From contig NZ_SMJU01000005.1 in the NCBI RefSeq assembly GCF_004348825.1, positions 221,747 through 285,746 of the forward strand: 64,000 bases of DNA, given 5' to 3'. The notes under the pieces were generated by a model. It did not search any database, had not been told where the DNA came from, and worked only from the letters and a program-made list of their open reading frames with translations. How positions within the stretch are numbered: position 1 is the first letter of the stretch; each line of letters starts with the position of its first letter. The translations under genes were made by a program, and so were the position numbers. This stretch comes from Arundinibacter roseus. Its GTDB lineage: Bacteria; Bacteroidota; Bacteroidia; Cytophagales; Spirosomataceae. Shown piece by piece: positions 45,895 to 55,560 of the stretch.

Positions 45895-47583
45895 ATGAAA
45901 CATCAAGCCGTCTTTGTCGGTGTATTTGTTACACTCCTCAGCTATTTTGTTCCGCTTTATGCGCAAACCCTTCCCGCCGGGCCACAGGTCCTGACGTTTC
46001 ATTCGGATGTTGACGATACCGAGCAGCCGTATGGTTTGTATTTGCCCAAAAATTTCGATCCTGCCAAAAAATACCCCTTCGTTTTGATGCTCCACGGAGC
46101 AGGTTCCAACCACCGCCTGTCGTTGAAACGGGTATTTGGAAAAAGTAATCTGCCGGGCGAAAACGACGTGGAGGCAAGCCGGTATTTTCAGCCGTGGGAC
46201 GATGTGGATTTTATCGTAGCTGCCCCTTTTGCCCGGGGTACGATGGGCTATCAGGGTATTGCCGAGCAGGATGTGTGGGACGTTGTGGCTGACGTAAAAA
46301 AGCGTTTCTCACTGGACGAAAACCGGATGTACCTCACGGGCCTTTCGATGGGCGGCGGCGGCACGATGTGGATCGGCCTGACGCGCCCGGACGTGTGGGC
46401 AGCCATAGCCCCGGTTTGTCCTGCGCCACCGCCGGGCACGGAGTCTTATGTGACAAATGCTTTCAATTATCCGGTTCATTTTTTTCAGGGAGGTGCCGAC
46501 CCGGTTGTGAAGCCCGAAGGTACCCGCGAGTGGGTAGAAAAATTTAAGGCTGCCAACTCAGCTGTTGAGTACATTGAGTTTCCGGGTGTACAGCACAATA
46601 GCTGGGAAAATGCCTATCAGGATGAATTTATTTTCAAGTGGTTTTCACAATTTACCCGAAATCCTTTCCCGAATGAAGTTCGTTTTTCTACAATGCAACT
46701 GAAATATAACAGCGCATACTGGATCAAAAATCTGGATTTTTCGCCGGGTACCACTGCCACAATCAAGGCAAAATTTACGGGGAAAAATTCTCTGGAAATC
46801 AAAACCGAAAATCTGGACGGCCTCACGCTCGACCTCATCGGACACGAGCAGTTCGTTTCCAGCCAAAAGCTTAGCATTTTAATTGATAATCAAAGCATTA
46901 CAATAGAGCCTGGAAGTGTAAAACGCTTAACAAAAACCAATAAAAAATGGGCACAAAATCCTGAAATAGCTACGGCCGGAATGCGTAAAAACAGCCAAAC
47001 GGAAGGCCCGCTTATGGAGGCGGTTTCGGGACGGCATATTTATGTGTACGGTACTGCCGATAATCCATCCAAAGAAGAACTTGCTGCCCGCCGTAAAGTG
47101 GCGGAAAACCTGGCCGATTGGGCTACCTACCGGGGTGAGTTTTTGGGTCGGGTGATGGTTTTCCCGAGGGTATTGGCGGATAGAGAGGTAAGTGCGGCAG
47201 ACAAAGCTTCCTCACATTTAATCCTGATGGGCACGGCTCAATCGAATAAAATAGTGGGGGAAATGGCCGACAAGTTGCCTTTTCAACTAAAAGAAGAGTC
47301 GACTGCTACGCATGGTTTGGTGTATATTTTTCCAAATAACAACCGCTATGTGCTTGTCAATTCGGGTTTGCCATGGTGGGAAATGCCCGACAAAACCAAC
47401 AATCCGCTGGCCCGGCTCAGCACGCCGGGCTCTATTGGTACGTTACGCAACTTTGGCGACTACCTTCTTTTTGAAAAGAGCAATCCTGAGCCCATAGTAT
47501 CGGGCCGTTTTGCCAACGACTGGACCCTGCCCGCCGAGCAGAAATCCAGGCTCACAACTTTGCCTTACATGCAGGTAAAATAG
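45895..47583 (+). CDS. Secreted alpha/beta-hydrolase (PHB depolymerase/esterase-like)
   Basis: The 562-residue protein has a signal peptide (about 1-24, ending LYAQ). An alpha/beta-hydrolase domain lies at about 30-255, with oxyanion motif LHGAGSNH and nucleophile S151 in GLSMGGGG. A probable acid lies near 202 (GGADPVV) and a probable histidine near 239 (VQHNSW). The C-terminal part (about 270-562) is less conserved and may be an accessory domain. It belongs to the esterase/PHB-depolymerase-like (peptidase S9-related) group that removes ester groups from polysaccharides or other polymers. The exact substrate is unknown. Confidence 0.86.
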   Translation: MKHQAVFVGVFVTLLSYFVPLYAQTLPAGPQVLTFHSDVDDTEQPYGLYLPKNFDPAKKYPFVLMLHGAGSNHRLSLKRVFGKSNLPGENDVEASRYFQPWDDVDFIVAAPFARGTMGYQGIAEQDVWDVVADVKKRFSLDENRMYLTGLSMGGGGTMWIGLTRPDVWAAIAPVCPAPPPGTESYVTNAFNYPVHFFQGGADPVVKPEGTREWVEKFKAANSAVEYIEFPGVQHNSWENAYQDEFIFKWFSQFTRNPFPNEVRFSTMQLKYNSAYWIKNLDFSPGTTATIKAKFTGKNSLEIKTENLDGLTLDLIGHEQFVSSQKLSILIDNQSITIEPGSVKRLTKTNKKWAQNPEIATAGMRKNSQTEGPLMEAVSGRHIYVYGTADNPSKEELAARRKVAENLADWATYRGEFLGRVMVFPRVLADREVSAADKASSHLILMGTAQSNKIVGEMADKLPFQLKEESTATHGLVYIFPNNNRYVLVNSGLPWWEMPDKTNNPLARLSTPGSIGTLRNFGDYLLFEKSNPEPIVSGRFANDWTLPAEQKSRLTTLPYMQVK

Positions 47584-47604
47584 ATAGGCAGTTTTTCTCT
47601 TTTG

Positions 47605-47636
47605 GTGCGAATGGTTCTTTTAAAAACCGTTCGCAC
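47605..47636. terminator. Terminator between esterase and CDGSH genes
   Basis: A 12-bp inverted repeat with one G-U pair (47605-47616 with 47625-47636) is followed by TTTTTT on the plus strand. It ends just before the stop of the convergent CDGSH gene. Confidence 0.75.
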
Positions 47637-47640
47637 TTTT

Positions 47641-48075
47641 TTATCCCTGAAAGCCCGCATGTTGGTGACTGCCATCGCAGTAGGGCTTGTTGGCTGAATG
47701 TCCGCAACGACAAAACGCCGTAGTGCCTGACTTTGTATGCCCAGTTTTGTCGGAGGTAATGATCGTCAGATCTCCGTGCACCAGCAAAGGTCCCTTTGGC
47801 AATACCTCTACCGTCGTTGAATTGGTTGCCGTACGTTCGGGCTCAGGCTCTGCATCTTTTCGCATGTACGACAAAGCGCCTGAGGGACAGCGGGACACCT
47901 GCGCTACGATGTTCTCCGTATCGGAGCCGTGTATGTTTACCCACGGACGTTTGAGAGGATCAAAAACTGCGGGTAATCCGCGAAAGCAATTAGCCGAATG
48001 AATACATTTGGATGGCTGCCAAACCACGACAATTTCACCATTGTCGTATTCCTTGCGAAGCGAATGATCAATCAT
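47641..48075 (-). CDS. Mono-cluster 4Fe-4S (Fer4_19) plus CDGSH iron-sulfur protein
   Basis: The 144-residue cytoplasmic protein has two iron-sulfur parts. The N-terminal divergent ferredoxin-like domain (Fer4_19, about 5-75) has SKCIHSANCFRG and a later SRCPSGALSY. The C-terminal CDGSH zinc-finger-like domain (about 95-140) has FCRCGHSANKPYCDGSH, which holds a 2Fe-2S cluster through three Cys and one His. The combination is a known bacterial architecture with likely redox or iron-sulfur transfer roles. It lies 40 bp downstream of the double thioredoxin gene on the same strand. Confidence 0.92.
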   Translation of the reverse strand: MIDHSLRKEYDNGEIVVVWQPSKCIHSANCFRGLPAVFDPLKRPWVNIHGSDTENIVAQVSRCPSGALSYMRKDAEPEPERTATNSTTVEVLPKGPLLVHGDLTIITSDKTGHTKSGTTAFCRCGHSANKPYCDGSHQHAGFQG

Positions 48076-48115
48076 GGAGAAGGGTTGTTTTGGATGAATT
48101 ATTTTTCTTTAATTT

Positions 48116-49249
48116 TTAGTAGTACCGTCCCATGTATCTATTTTCTACAATGGCTTTTCTCATCTGATACGGGTCAATAGGTCCTTGCTTTGCGTACACA
48201 ATTTTGCCGCCCGGCTCTACTAAAATCGTGTATGGAAGAGCGCCCTGCCAGTTGGGATCAATCGCTTCAATGAGCTTGTATTTATCCTCAAAATTAATGA
48301 GATAGTTAGGGTTTGAAGCAAGCTTACCCGTCAGAAATTTCAACACTTTATCTCTTTTATCAGGGCTATCGGCGCTGATGGAAACAAACTCAAAGTCCCG
48401 GTTTCGGTACATGTGATGCATCGTCATAAAATCCGGAAATTCCGTCACACATGGACCACACCAGGTAGCCCAAACGTTAATCAGCCGGAGTTTGTCTGAA
48501 TCATTCTTTATCAATTTACGAATACCCGCCTCATCAATCAACTCCACAGCCACAGGTTCTTTGGCCCATCCCTTTTTTTCATCGTCTACACTATGCCGTT
48601 TATCTGCCCATTTCAGCGAGCAGCCAAAGGTTTTAGTCGCAGGCACCGGCACGGGCTGCTTGGCCAATAAAGCTTCAATAGCATTTCGGGCATCGGTATT
48701 TTTTGGCGTAGCCGTAGGTTTTTCCACATCGTCGATGCGGCCCTGATACCGAAGTTTCCGCTGACTATCAAAAATAAAAATATGAGGAGTCGCTACCGGA
48801 CCGTACGCTTTGGCAACCGCCTGAGTTTCGCCATCGTAGAGGTACGGAAAATTATAGTCCATTTCTTTGGCCCGAAGCTGCATATCTTCAAACGTATCGC
48901 CCAAATCCGTGTAGCCCAGCTCATCAAGCCGAACCGCCAACGGGTCGTTGGATGAAATCGCGATCAGCGCCAGTCCTTTGGCTCCATAGTCTGCGGCGAG
49001 TTGCCGCATTCGCTCCTCATACGCCTGTGCCGTAGGACAATGATTGCAGGAGAATACCACGGCAAAAAGTGGCGATTTACTAAAATCTTTCAGCGTGTAG
49101 GTTTTCCCGTCCACCCCGGGAAGTGAAAAATCGGGTGCCGAAGCGCCAATTTCCAACGTTTTGCCGTAGTCCTGCGCCAGGCAGGCCCCTGCAAAAAATC
49201 CACTCGTAATCAGCAGTATTCCGAAAAAATAGAAGCGTTTTTGGCTCAT
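48116..49249 (-). CDS. Double thioredoxin-domain (AhpC/TSA and TlpA-like) exported protein
   Basis: The 377-residue protein has a signal peptide (about 1-25, ending GACLAQ). It then has two thioredoxin folds. The first (about 32-190) is AhpC/TSA-like with FSCNHCPTAQAYEERM (CxxC as CNHC). The second (about 235-370) is TlpA/ResA-like with INVWATWCGPCVTEFPDF. It probably acts as a periplasmic thiol-disulfide oxidoreductase; the first domain may be a peroxiredoxin-like module. Such fusions accompany cytochrome c maturation or oxidative stress functions in Bacteroidota. The CDGSH gene follows downstream. Confidence 0.9.
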   Translation of the reverse strand: MSQKRFYFFGILLITSGFFAGACLAQDYGKTLEIGASAPDFSLPGVDGKTYTLKDFSKSPLFAVVFSCNHCPTAQAYEERMRQLAADYGAKGLALIAISSNDPLAVRLDELGYTDLGDTFEDMQLRAKEMDYNFPYLYDGETQAVAKAYGPVATPHIFIFDSQRKLRYQGRIDDVEKPTATPKNTDARNAIEALLAKQPVPVPATKTFGCSLKWADKRHSVDDEKKGWAKEPVAVELIDEAGIRKLIKNDSDKLRLINVWATWCGPCVTEFPDFMTMHHMYRNRDFEFVSISADSPDKRDKVLKFLTGKLASNPNYLINFEDKYKLIEAIDPNWQGALPYTILVEPGGKIVYAKQGPIDPYQMRKAIVENRYMGRYY

Positions 49250-49474
49250 GAGTAAGGAATTTAACGTGATACGGACTTTCGCATGTAAAACCCCTATGAA
49301 TCAAAAAATTACTGATTCTTAGGTATCTTTTTCCTTAGCCGCGCACATTTTGTATTACCAGTACCTCCACGACTTTACCTTCAATTGTGGTTAAAATTTA
49401 TATAAATCTCCTTTCATAAAGAGATACCTTTTATTTACCTCATTCTATTCATCCAAAACCTGAACCATTATCTC

Positions 49475-51334
49475 ATGAATACCAGGTCATTTTCTCTTCT
49501 CCTGCTCATGCAGGTCACTTTATTTATTTCAGGATATGCTCAGCCCGATACCTGGAAAATGGTAGACGGAAAAATCAAGAGCCAATGGGCGGCAAAAGTT
49601 GACCCGGCAAACCCGCTGGCAGAATATCCCCGTCCACAAATGATACGGCCCGGCTGGCAAAACCTCAACGGCTTGTGGCAGTATGCGATCACCCCAAAAG
49701 CAACCGCCGCAACTTCCCCTACCGCCTTTGAAGGGAATATTCTGGTGCCTTTTGCCGTAGAATCGGCCCTTTCGGGTGTAGGGCGCACAGTCGGAAAAGA
49801 CAGTATTTTGTGGTATAAAAAAACCATTACTCTTTCATCTAAACTCAAAAACCAGGCCGTATTGCTCCATTTTGGGGCCGTAGACTGGGAGTGCGACGTA
49901 TTTGTAAATGGACAAAAAGCCGGCTCACATCAGGGGGGATATGACCCTTTTTCTTTTGATATAACCTCTCTGCTGGCCAAAGGAGATCAGCAGGAAATTA
50001 TGGTAAAAGTGTGGGACCCGAGCAACGATGGCCCGCAGCCACGCGGCAAGCAAATCAAAAACCCTCACGGAATCTGGTATACGCCCGTGACCGGAATCTG
50101 GCAAACGGTCTGGACCGAAACTGTTCCTACAAGCTACATCGTAGCTACCAAAAATACGCCCGATCTGGATCAAAGCAACGTCACGATTTCGGCAACTACA
50201 CAAAATCTGCAACCCGGCGATATGCTCCGAATTCGCGCCTGGGATGGCACCACGATGGTTTCTGAAAAAGAAGTGACTCCCACAGAAGCAGCAACACTGC
50301 CCGTTCCAAATGCGAAAAAATGGGCGCCCGGCTCGCCTTTTTTATACGAATTGACCGTAGGAATTATACGAAAAGGAAAAGTGGTTGATGAAGTGAAAGG
50401 TTATTTCGCCATGCGTAAAATCAGCGTTGAAACCGATGCGCAGGGTATTCAGCGCATGATGCTCAACAACTCCTTTGTGTTTCAGTACGGCCCGCTCGAT
50501 CAGGGATGGTGGCCCGACGGGCTTTACACCGCCCCAACCGACGAAGCGCTGCTCTTTGACATAGAAAAAACCCGGGATATGGGTTTCAACATGATTCGTA
50601 AACACGTGAAAGTGGAGCCCGCCCGCTGGTACTATCACTGCGACAAGCTGGGTATGCTCGTGTGGCAGGATATGCCAAGCGGCGACATGGGCAACCGCTG
50701 GGAGTCGCGGCCGGGCGTGTCGGGACTGGGTACAGAAAAAGAGCGTACGCCTGAATCTGAGGCGATTTTTCGGAAAGAATGGAAAGCCATTATGGATGCC
50801 AATTATAACTTTCCGTCTATTGTCATGTGGGTGCCTTTCAACGAAGCATGGGGTCAGTTCAAGACCGGGGAAATCACGGAATGGACCATGAAATACGACC
50901 CCTCGCGCCTGGTGAACAGTGCGAGTGGCGGCAATTTTTTTCCCGTTGGTCACATCATGGATTTGCACAACTACCCCGCGCCGGCGATGCCTACACCCGA
51001 GCTTTTTGGTCAGACTCAGGTTATCGTTCTGGGCGAATTTGGCGGTTTGGGTCTTCCGGTTACCGGGCACACCTGGCAACAAAAAGATAACTGGGGCTAC
51101 CAGACTTTCAAGACCAATGAAGAACTTCTGGACCGCTACAAAACCTTCATGGAAAGCCTTACCGGATTGATCAGCAAAGGATTATCAGCCGCAATTTACA
51201 CCCAAACTACGGACGTTGAAGTAGAAACCAACGGCCTGATGACCTACGACCGGGAGGTTATAAAAATGCCGGTTTCGGAGCTTTTTGAATCCCATAAAAA
51301 ACTATATAATCCTTCATTGGTGCGCATGAAGTAA
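49475..51334 (+). CDS. Glycoside hydrolase family 2 enzyme
   Basis: The 619-residue secreted enzyme has a signal peptide (about 1-22, ending SGYAQ). The GH2 order follows: a jelly-roll sugar-binding domain (about 50-215), an Ig-like domain (about 220-315) and a TIM barrel. E457 in WVPFNEAWG is the expected acid/base and E521 in VLGEFGGLG the nucleophile. Specificity (beta-galactosidase, beta-glucuronidase or beta-mannosidase) cannot be settled; shorter secreted GH2 members like this are often assigned to galactosidase or glucuronidase. It is monocistronic, ending at a strong terminator, and preceded by 225 bp without a gene. Confidence 0.9.
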   Translation: MNTRSFSLLLLMQVTLFISGYAQPDTWKMVDGKIKSQWAAKVDPANPLAEYPRPQMIRPGWQNLNGLWQYAITPKATAATSPTAFEGNILVPFAVESALSGVGRTVGKDSILWYKKTITLSSKLKNQAVLLHFGAVDWECDVFVNGQKAGSHQGGYDPFSFDITSLLAKGDQQEIMVKVWDPSNDGPQPRGKQIKNPHGIWYTPVTGIWQTVWTETVPTSYIVATKNTPDLDQSNVTISATTQNLQPGDMLRIRAWDGTTMVSEKEVTPTEAATLPVPNAKKWAPGSPFLYELTVGIIRKGKVVDEVKGYFAMRKISVETDAQGIQRMMLNNSFVFQYGPLDQGWWPDGLYTAPTDEALLFDIEKTRDMGFNMIRKHVKVEPARWYYHCDKLGMLVWQDMPSGDMGNRWESRPGVSGLGTEKERTPESEAIFRKEWKAIMDANYNFPSIVMWVPFNEAWGQFKTGEITEWTMKYDPSRLVNSASGGNFFPVGHIMDLHNYPAPAMPTPELFGQTQVIVLGEFGGLGLPVTGHTWQQKDNWGYQTFKTNEELLDRYKTFMESLTGLISKGLSAAIYTQTTDVEVETNGLMTYDREVIKMPVSELFESHKKLYNPSLVRMK

Positions 51335-51359
51335 TCGTTTTTTGATTTGGTTGTTTAGC

Positions 51360-51410
51360 AAAAAGTTACCCTTGTTTCTGAACTCATTTCAGAAACAAGG
51401 GTAACTTTTT
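51360..51410. terminator. Strong bidirectional terminator
   Basis: A 22-bp perfect inverted repeat (51360-51381 with 51389-51410) has A/T-rich ends giving T tracts both ways. It separates the convergent GH2 and glycosyltransferase genes. Confidence 0.9.
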
Positions 51411-51444
51411 TAGCGTATTCCAATCAACATTTCCGTTACAAACC

Positions 51445-52683
51445 CTACGCCACAGGCGTTCCTTTCAGAACTACGGATACAGACTTTTCCTGAATAGCTT
51501 CTGCCAAAAGATTGGCTATGGTTTCGCCCCGGTGCTTCCAGGTATTTTGCGAAGCAAGCTGAATTCTCTCCTCTTCGAGTGCCGGGGTGTTGGTTGACAG
51601 AGCCTCCTGAATCGCCTCGGCAAACGTGGCGACATCCTGAGCAATTGCCGCAGATTTCTTTGTAAATTCCTGTAAATCAGGATTAAAATCTGACAACACA
51701 ACGGGCTTACCGGCTCCCAGATATTCAAATAATTTTAAAGGAAAAACGGTTGCACTTCGTTCATCTTTTTTGAAAGGAATAATTGCAACATCAAACCCTT
51801 TCAGAACAGCAGGCAACTCTGAATAAGCTATTTTTCCGGGGAAATATATATTGGGCGTAAGTAACATCTCATCGGGAAGTTCACAATTAACCGGACCAAT
51901 GAATACAAAACATTTATCGGGATGTAGCCGGGCTACGTTTTCCAGTAAGGAAAAATCCATTCGATAATCGATGCTGCCTATATATCCTATAATTGGCCGG
52001 GAAAATGAAGAAAGCATAGGCGAAACTGACTGCTGCGGATCCTGCGCCTGTCGGCTGTGATCCAAATCAGCGGCGTTGGGGACAAAAAAAGTGCGTGGAT
52101 TTAGTTGCAGTTTTTCGTGATACAGTTGTCGGCTGCTACAAATAACGAGGTCCGATTGGTGTACGAGCTGATTTTCGGAAGGTACGCCGTGCCGGCCATC
52201 AAACGGCCCGAATACGGGATCCAGGCAATGGTAGATCCGCAGTTTGGGCGTAAGGTTTTCGGAAATTCCCGGATAATGAAAATTGAAAGAATTAATATAA
52301 ACGAAATCCTTCACCTCCCGTTTTTTGAGAATGTGTCGAATCTTAGTCCGCATCAACCATTCATTGATTCGTAAAAGAAAACGATACAGCGGTCCTTCCG
52401 GCAAAAAATTGAGTGACAGAAGTATCGGTGAAACAAAAATTTCCAGATCATTTTCAAGTGTTTGGATAGGCTGATCAGAAAAAACCGAAAAGAATCCACG
52501 CCTTTTTTTAAAGCATTCCGTCTTTCGTTTTTTTATGACATCGTTAATGGTGTAAGGATTATCAAAATAGTAAACCTTGTTAGCTTTGGCCAACTCCCGG
52601 GCAATTGCCATAGAGGTGGATTCAATGTCGGCATCATACCTGAACAAGCTTAGAATCAGGATGTTTTGCCCAAAAAGATCCAT
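51445..52683 (-). CDS. Glycosyltransferase, GT4-like (GT-B fold)
   Basis: The 412-residue protein has a GT-B arrangement with an N-terminal acceptor half. The C-terminal donor-binding half includes FVPNAADLDH, IIGYIGSIDYRMDF and SATVFPLKLFEYLGAGKPVVLSDF, typical of GT4 and TuaH-like enzymes. It probably adds a sugar to a cell-surface polysaccharide or glycolipid in the cytoplasm. No other polysaccharide-synthesis gene is nearby. The 298 bp upstream (52684-52981) are A/T-rich without a gene. Confidence 0.87.
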   Translation of the reverse strand: MDLFGQNILILSLFRYDADIESTSMAIARELAKANKVYYFDNPYTINDVIKKRKTECFKKRRGFFSVFSDQPIQTLENDLEIFVSPILLSLNFLPEGPLYRFLLRINEWLMRTKIRHILKKREVKDFVYINSFNFHYPGISENLTPKLRIYHCLDPVFGPFDGRHGVPSENQLVHQSDLVICSSRQLYHEKLQLNPRTFFVPNAADLDHSRQAQDPQQSVSPMLSSFSRPIIGYIGSIDYRMDFSLLENVARLHPDKCFVFIGPVNCELPDEMLLTPNIYFPGKIAYSELPAVLKGFDVAIIPFKKDERSATVFPLKLFEYLGAGKPVVLSDFNPDLQEFTKKSAAIAQDVATFAEAIQEALSTNTPALEEERIQLASQNTWKHRGETIANLLAEAIQEKSVSVVLKGTPVA

Positions 52684-52981
52684 AGTAGTACGGATTTATT
52701 TCTTTAAGTTACAAGTATAGTTTGTGTATAGGTGCTTAAAGATACTATGGGTTAATATTTTTACCAAAATTATGTATACATATACACGAAAAATAGTTAA
52801 TATTTCTTTAAAAAATTGTATAGACTAAACGATAAAATACTGATAAATAGCACATTAATTATCTTCTAAGGTATTTTATTTTTGTAGCAAAAGGTTTCTA
52901 ATTTCAATTATTATTTCACAGAAAGAGCTTCAAAAATGACATTAAAACCGGGATTTCAGGCAACATATCCACACGACAACC

Positions 52982-53695
52982 TTACAAACTCAGCAAGGTC
53001 CGGATTTCTGCAAGAGTACCTTCGTAAGAGGCTCCAACCGGAATCTCTACGGAATGAATCCACACGCTTTGCCGGCTAATTTTCTGAATATGCCCAATAG
53101 CAACCACGTAGGATCGATGCAAACGAACGAACTGACGGTCGGGAAGCTGAGCAAGTGCTTCTGAGATGCTTTGACGGCACAGGAGCTTTCGATTTTTCAG
53201 GATATAGGCTACGTAGTTGCCTTCTGCTTCCAGGTAAAGGATATCATTCAGCATGATTCTTTCCTGTTCATAGCCCGTTTTAATAAATAAAAAGGGAGAT
53301 TCTGACACTACATATTGAGGTAGCTGCCCCTGCCGCCATTTTTTGAGTTCGAGCGCTTTGTTGCAGGCTTGCGTAAAGCGAACGAGCGAATAAGGTTTTA
53401 AAAGATAATCTACTGCATTCAGTTCAAATCCTTTTACGGCGTATTCTGAATAAGCCGTAGAGAAAATCACCATCGGCACCTGTTGCAGGCAATTGACAAA
53501 CTCAATACCCGAAATATCGGGCATTTTTATATCCAGAAAAATCAGGTCAACCGGGTGTTGCTGCAAGTACGGAATAGCCTCAAAAGCATCTGTAAATGAG
53601 CATTTTAAATCAAGAAAAACCACTTTGGCAGCAAGCATTTGCACTACTTCCAGCGCTCGGGGCTCGTCGTCAATGGCAATAGCTGAGAGTGTCAT
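52982..53695 (-). CDS. LytTR-family response regulator
   Basis: The 237-residue protein has a receiver domain (about 1-120) with acidic pair DD in AIDDEPRAL and the phosphorylation Asp near residue 55 in DLIFLDIKMPD. A LytTR DNA-binding domain (about 135-235) carries LYLEAEGNYVAYIL and FVRLHRSYVV. It pairs with the sensor kinase gene 6 bp upstream on the same strand. The target promoters are not apparent here. Confidence 0.95.
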   Translation of the reverse strand: MTLSAIAIDDEPRALEVVQMLAAKVVFLDLKCSFTDAFEAIPYLQQHPVDLIFLDIKMPDISGIEFVNCLQQVPMVIFSTAYSEYAVKGFELNAVDYLLKPYSLVRFTQACNKALELKKWRQGQLPQYVVSESPFLFIKTGYEQERIMLNDILYLEAEGNYVAYILKNRKLLCRQSISEALAQLPDRQFVRLHRSYVVAIGHIQKISRQSVWIHSVEIPVGASYEGTLAEIRTLLSL

Positions 53696-53701
53696 GTTCC
53701 G

Positions 53702-55249
53702 TTAATAAATTCCCAAAACCAATGATACAAAAAAATCGTGTTCTGTTGCCTGAATATCTAACACATGCCGGTTGGGATACAGTAAATCCAGTCGCTTTTT
53801 TACATTGTCGAGCCCAATTCCCGACTGTTCTTTTTCGGGGTCATGAGCTACTTTCGGATGAACACTATTGTGTACTTTGAAATACAATTTTGTGGCATCG
53901 TGCGTCAGCGTAATATACACCCATGAGGGATTGCGGAGGCTAATGCCATGCTTGAAGGCATTTTCTACAAACGGATTGAGCAGCATAGGCGCCAGGTAAA
54001 TTTCGTTCTGAGGTTCCTGTATATTGACCCGAATTTCGATGGGGTGAGCTTCGTTGAGCCGCATGCGCTGAAGGTCCAGAAAATTGTGGAGGTAGTTGAT
54101 TTCCTGACTCAGCGCAATCCGTTCCTGATTATTTTCGTGGAGCATAAAGCGCATCATATCGCCCAGCTTTTGTATGCCGTCTGCCGTTTGTTCGCTGTTT
54201 TCTTTCATGGCTACTGCATACAGCGTGTTGAGAGCATTGAACAAAAAATGCGGATTTATCTGCGACCTCAACGTACTGAGTTCAGCCGTTTTTACCAATA
54301 CTTTGGTTTTCAGCTGTTGCTTTTCTACAAAAAATACCCATCGTAAAATGGCTGTTAAAAGTGCCACAATAGTTGGAAGTACATACAAAACGGCAAATAA
54401 CTCTGCGTCGTCGCCGCGATGAAGCGCAAGTATAAACACGAGAAAGCTTACCAAACCGTACCCGCAAATACCTGCAAAAAGGTAGATGATTCCATCGCGG
54501 GTGTTGAGGCGAAGACTGACGAAGTAAGGGATTATTTTTGCAAAAAACAGGTGGTGCAGTACAAGGGTCAAAACTATGATCAGCAGATTAATTGACACGC
54601 TCGTTCCGCCTAAAATAAGATTAGCGACTCTTCCGACCGACATCCAGAAAAGTAGTGTAATCGCTGCTACTGTCAAAAGGATATTCTGTAAAATCAGATG
54701 TTTGGGTTGTTGATACTTTTGATACAATTCATGGGTATGATAAACCACCTGCATAAACGCTTCGTAGAGCAGGATCATCAGCAGTAAGCCTACCGTGGAG
54801 GTCAGGAGATGAAGTTTCCGAAAGAGTGAAAAAACCACAAAACCGCTGATCCGTCCCGGAGAACTGTACCGTAAACGCCATTCGAGTTTAAAGAAACTAT
54901 ATACAAAGACGCTTCCAAATGCCAGAAGGATTGCGACAATTAGTAATGTATAGGTCTGATTATCAATATTTTTCTCTTTGATCCGGGGAAAAGCCTGGAA
55001 ATGAAATGTGTACCAGGCCCCCAAGAGCAGGACAGCCCCCGAAATAGTTGGAAGAATAATATCCAAATTATAATCGAACGTTAAAAGGTCATTGAGAATA
55101 ACCGAAACCTTTACCCCCTGGGACCGGGCCCGGAGAATATCGAAGTCAAAATCACCCGCAGTTTCAAATAATCGTCTGATTACATAAACGGCGACAGCGC
55201 CCGGAATAAGGAAGAGTTCGAGTCGGCGCAGGGTAGTTGTTGTGTACAT
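53702..55249 (-). CDS. LytS-type sensor histidine kinase
   Basis: The 515-residue protein has about eight hydrophobic helices in its first 310 residues. A His_kinase domain follows, with the phosphoacceptor motif RSQINPHFLFNALNTLYA near 335-350 and a HATPase-like end (LLNPFVENAFKHGI, then GIGLDNVKKRLDLLYP). It has no PAS or GAF domain, so signals are probably sensed by the membrane part. It phosphorylates the LytTR regulator encoded directly downstream. Confidence 0.94.
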   Translation of the reverse strand: MYTTTTLRRLELFLIPGAVAVYVIRRLFETAGDFDFDILRARSQGVKVSVILNDLLTFDYNLDIILPTISGAVLLLGAWYTFHFQAFPRIKEKNIDNQTYTLLIVAILLAFGSVFVYSFFKLEWRLRYSSPGRISGFVVFSLFRKLHLLTSTVGLLLMILLYEAFMQVVYHTHELYQKYQQPKHLILQNILLTVAAITLLFWMSVGRVANLILGGTSVSINLLIIVLTLVLHHLFFAKIIPYFVSLRLNTRDGIIYLFAGICGYGLVSFLVFILALHRGDDAELFAVLYVLPTIVALLTAILRWVFFVEKQQLKTKVLVKTAELSTLRSQINPHFLFNALNTLYAVAMKENSEQTADGIQKLGDMMRFMLHENNQERIALSQEINYLHNFLDLQRMRLNEAHPIEIRVNIQEPQNEIYLAPMLLNPFVENAFKHGISLRNPSWVYITLTHDATKLYFKVHNSVHPKVAHDPEKEQSGIGLDNVKKRLDLLYPNRHVLDIQATEHDFFVSLVLGIY

Positions 55250-55480
55250 AGCAGGTTTATTTTTTTGATCAAAACTACCTTGTTGCAGCAGGCATTTGGA
55301 AAAAATGACGTGAACGAACCCAAAAAAGGGTTGAATAACGAATCAGGGATAGGTTGGTATAAAAAGAAGGCTACGGAAAGCCTCCTTTCTCGCGCATCAT
55401 TCGCAATGTCGGAGATGTTCCGGCAACTTATCATGTATTCAGCGGGGATGTTGAAAAAAGAAGTGTGAAGAATAAAAAAA

Positions 55481-55521
55481 AGAGGAGTTCATCTTATTTA
55501 TTCAATAAGACGAACTCCTCT
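55481..55521 (-). terminator. Terminator after ettA
   Basis: An 18-bp inverted repeat with one G-U pair (55481-55498 with 55504-55521) lies about 40 bp beyond the ettA stop and leads, on the minus strand, into a run of T residues. The rest of 55250-55560 contains no credible gene; short open frames there show no family features. Confidence 0.82.
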
Positions 55522-55560
55522 ATATTACCGACTATGAATAGCTTAACTTCTGTATATATT

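Noticed and set aside
55265-55468. 67-residue open frame between the LytS and ettA genes
   Set aside because: No family features; it lies over the 5' region of the kinase gene, with an opposing frame of equal quality.
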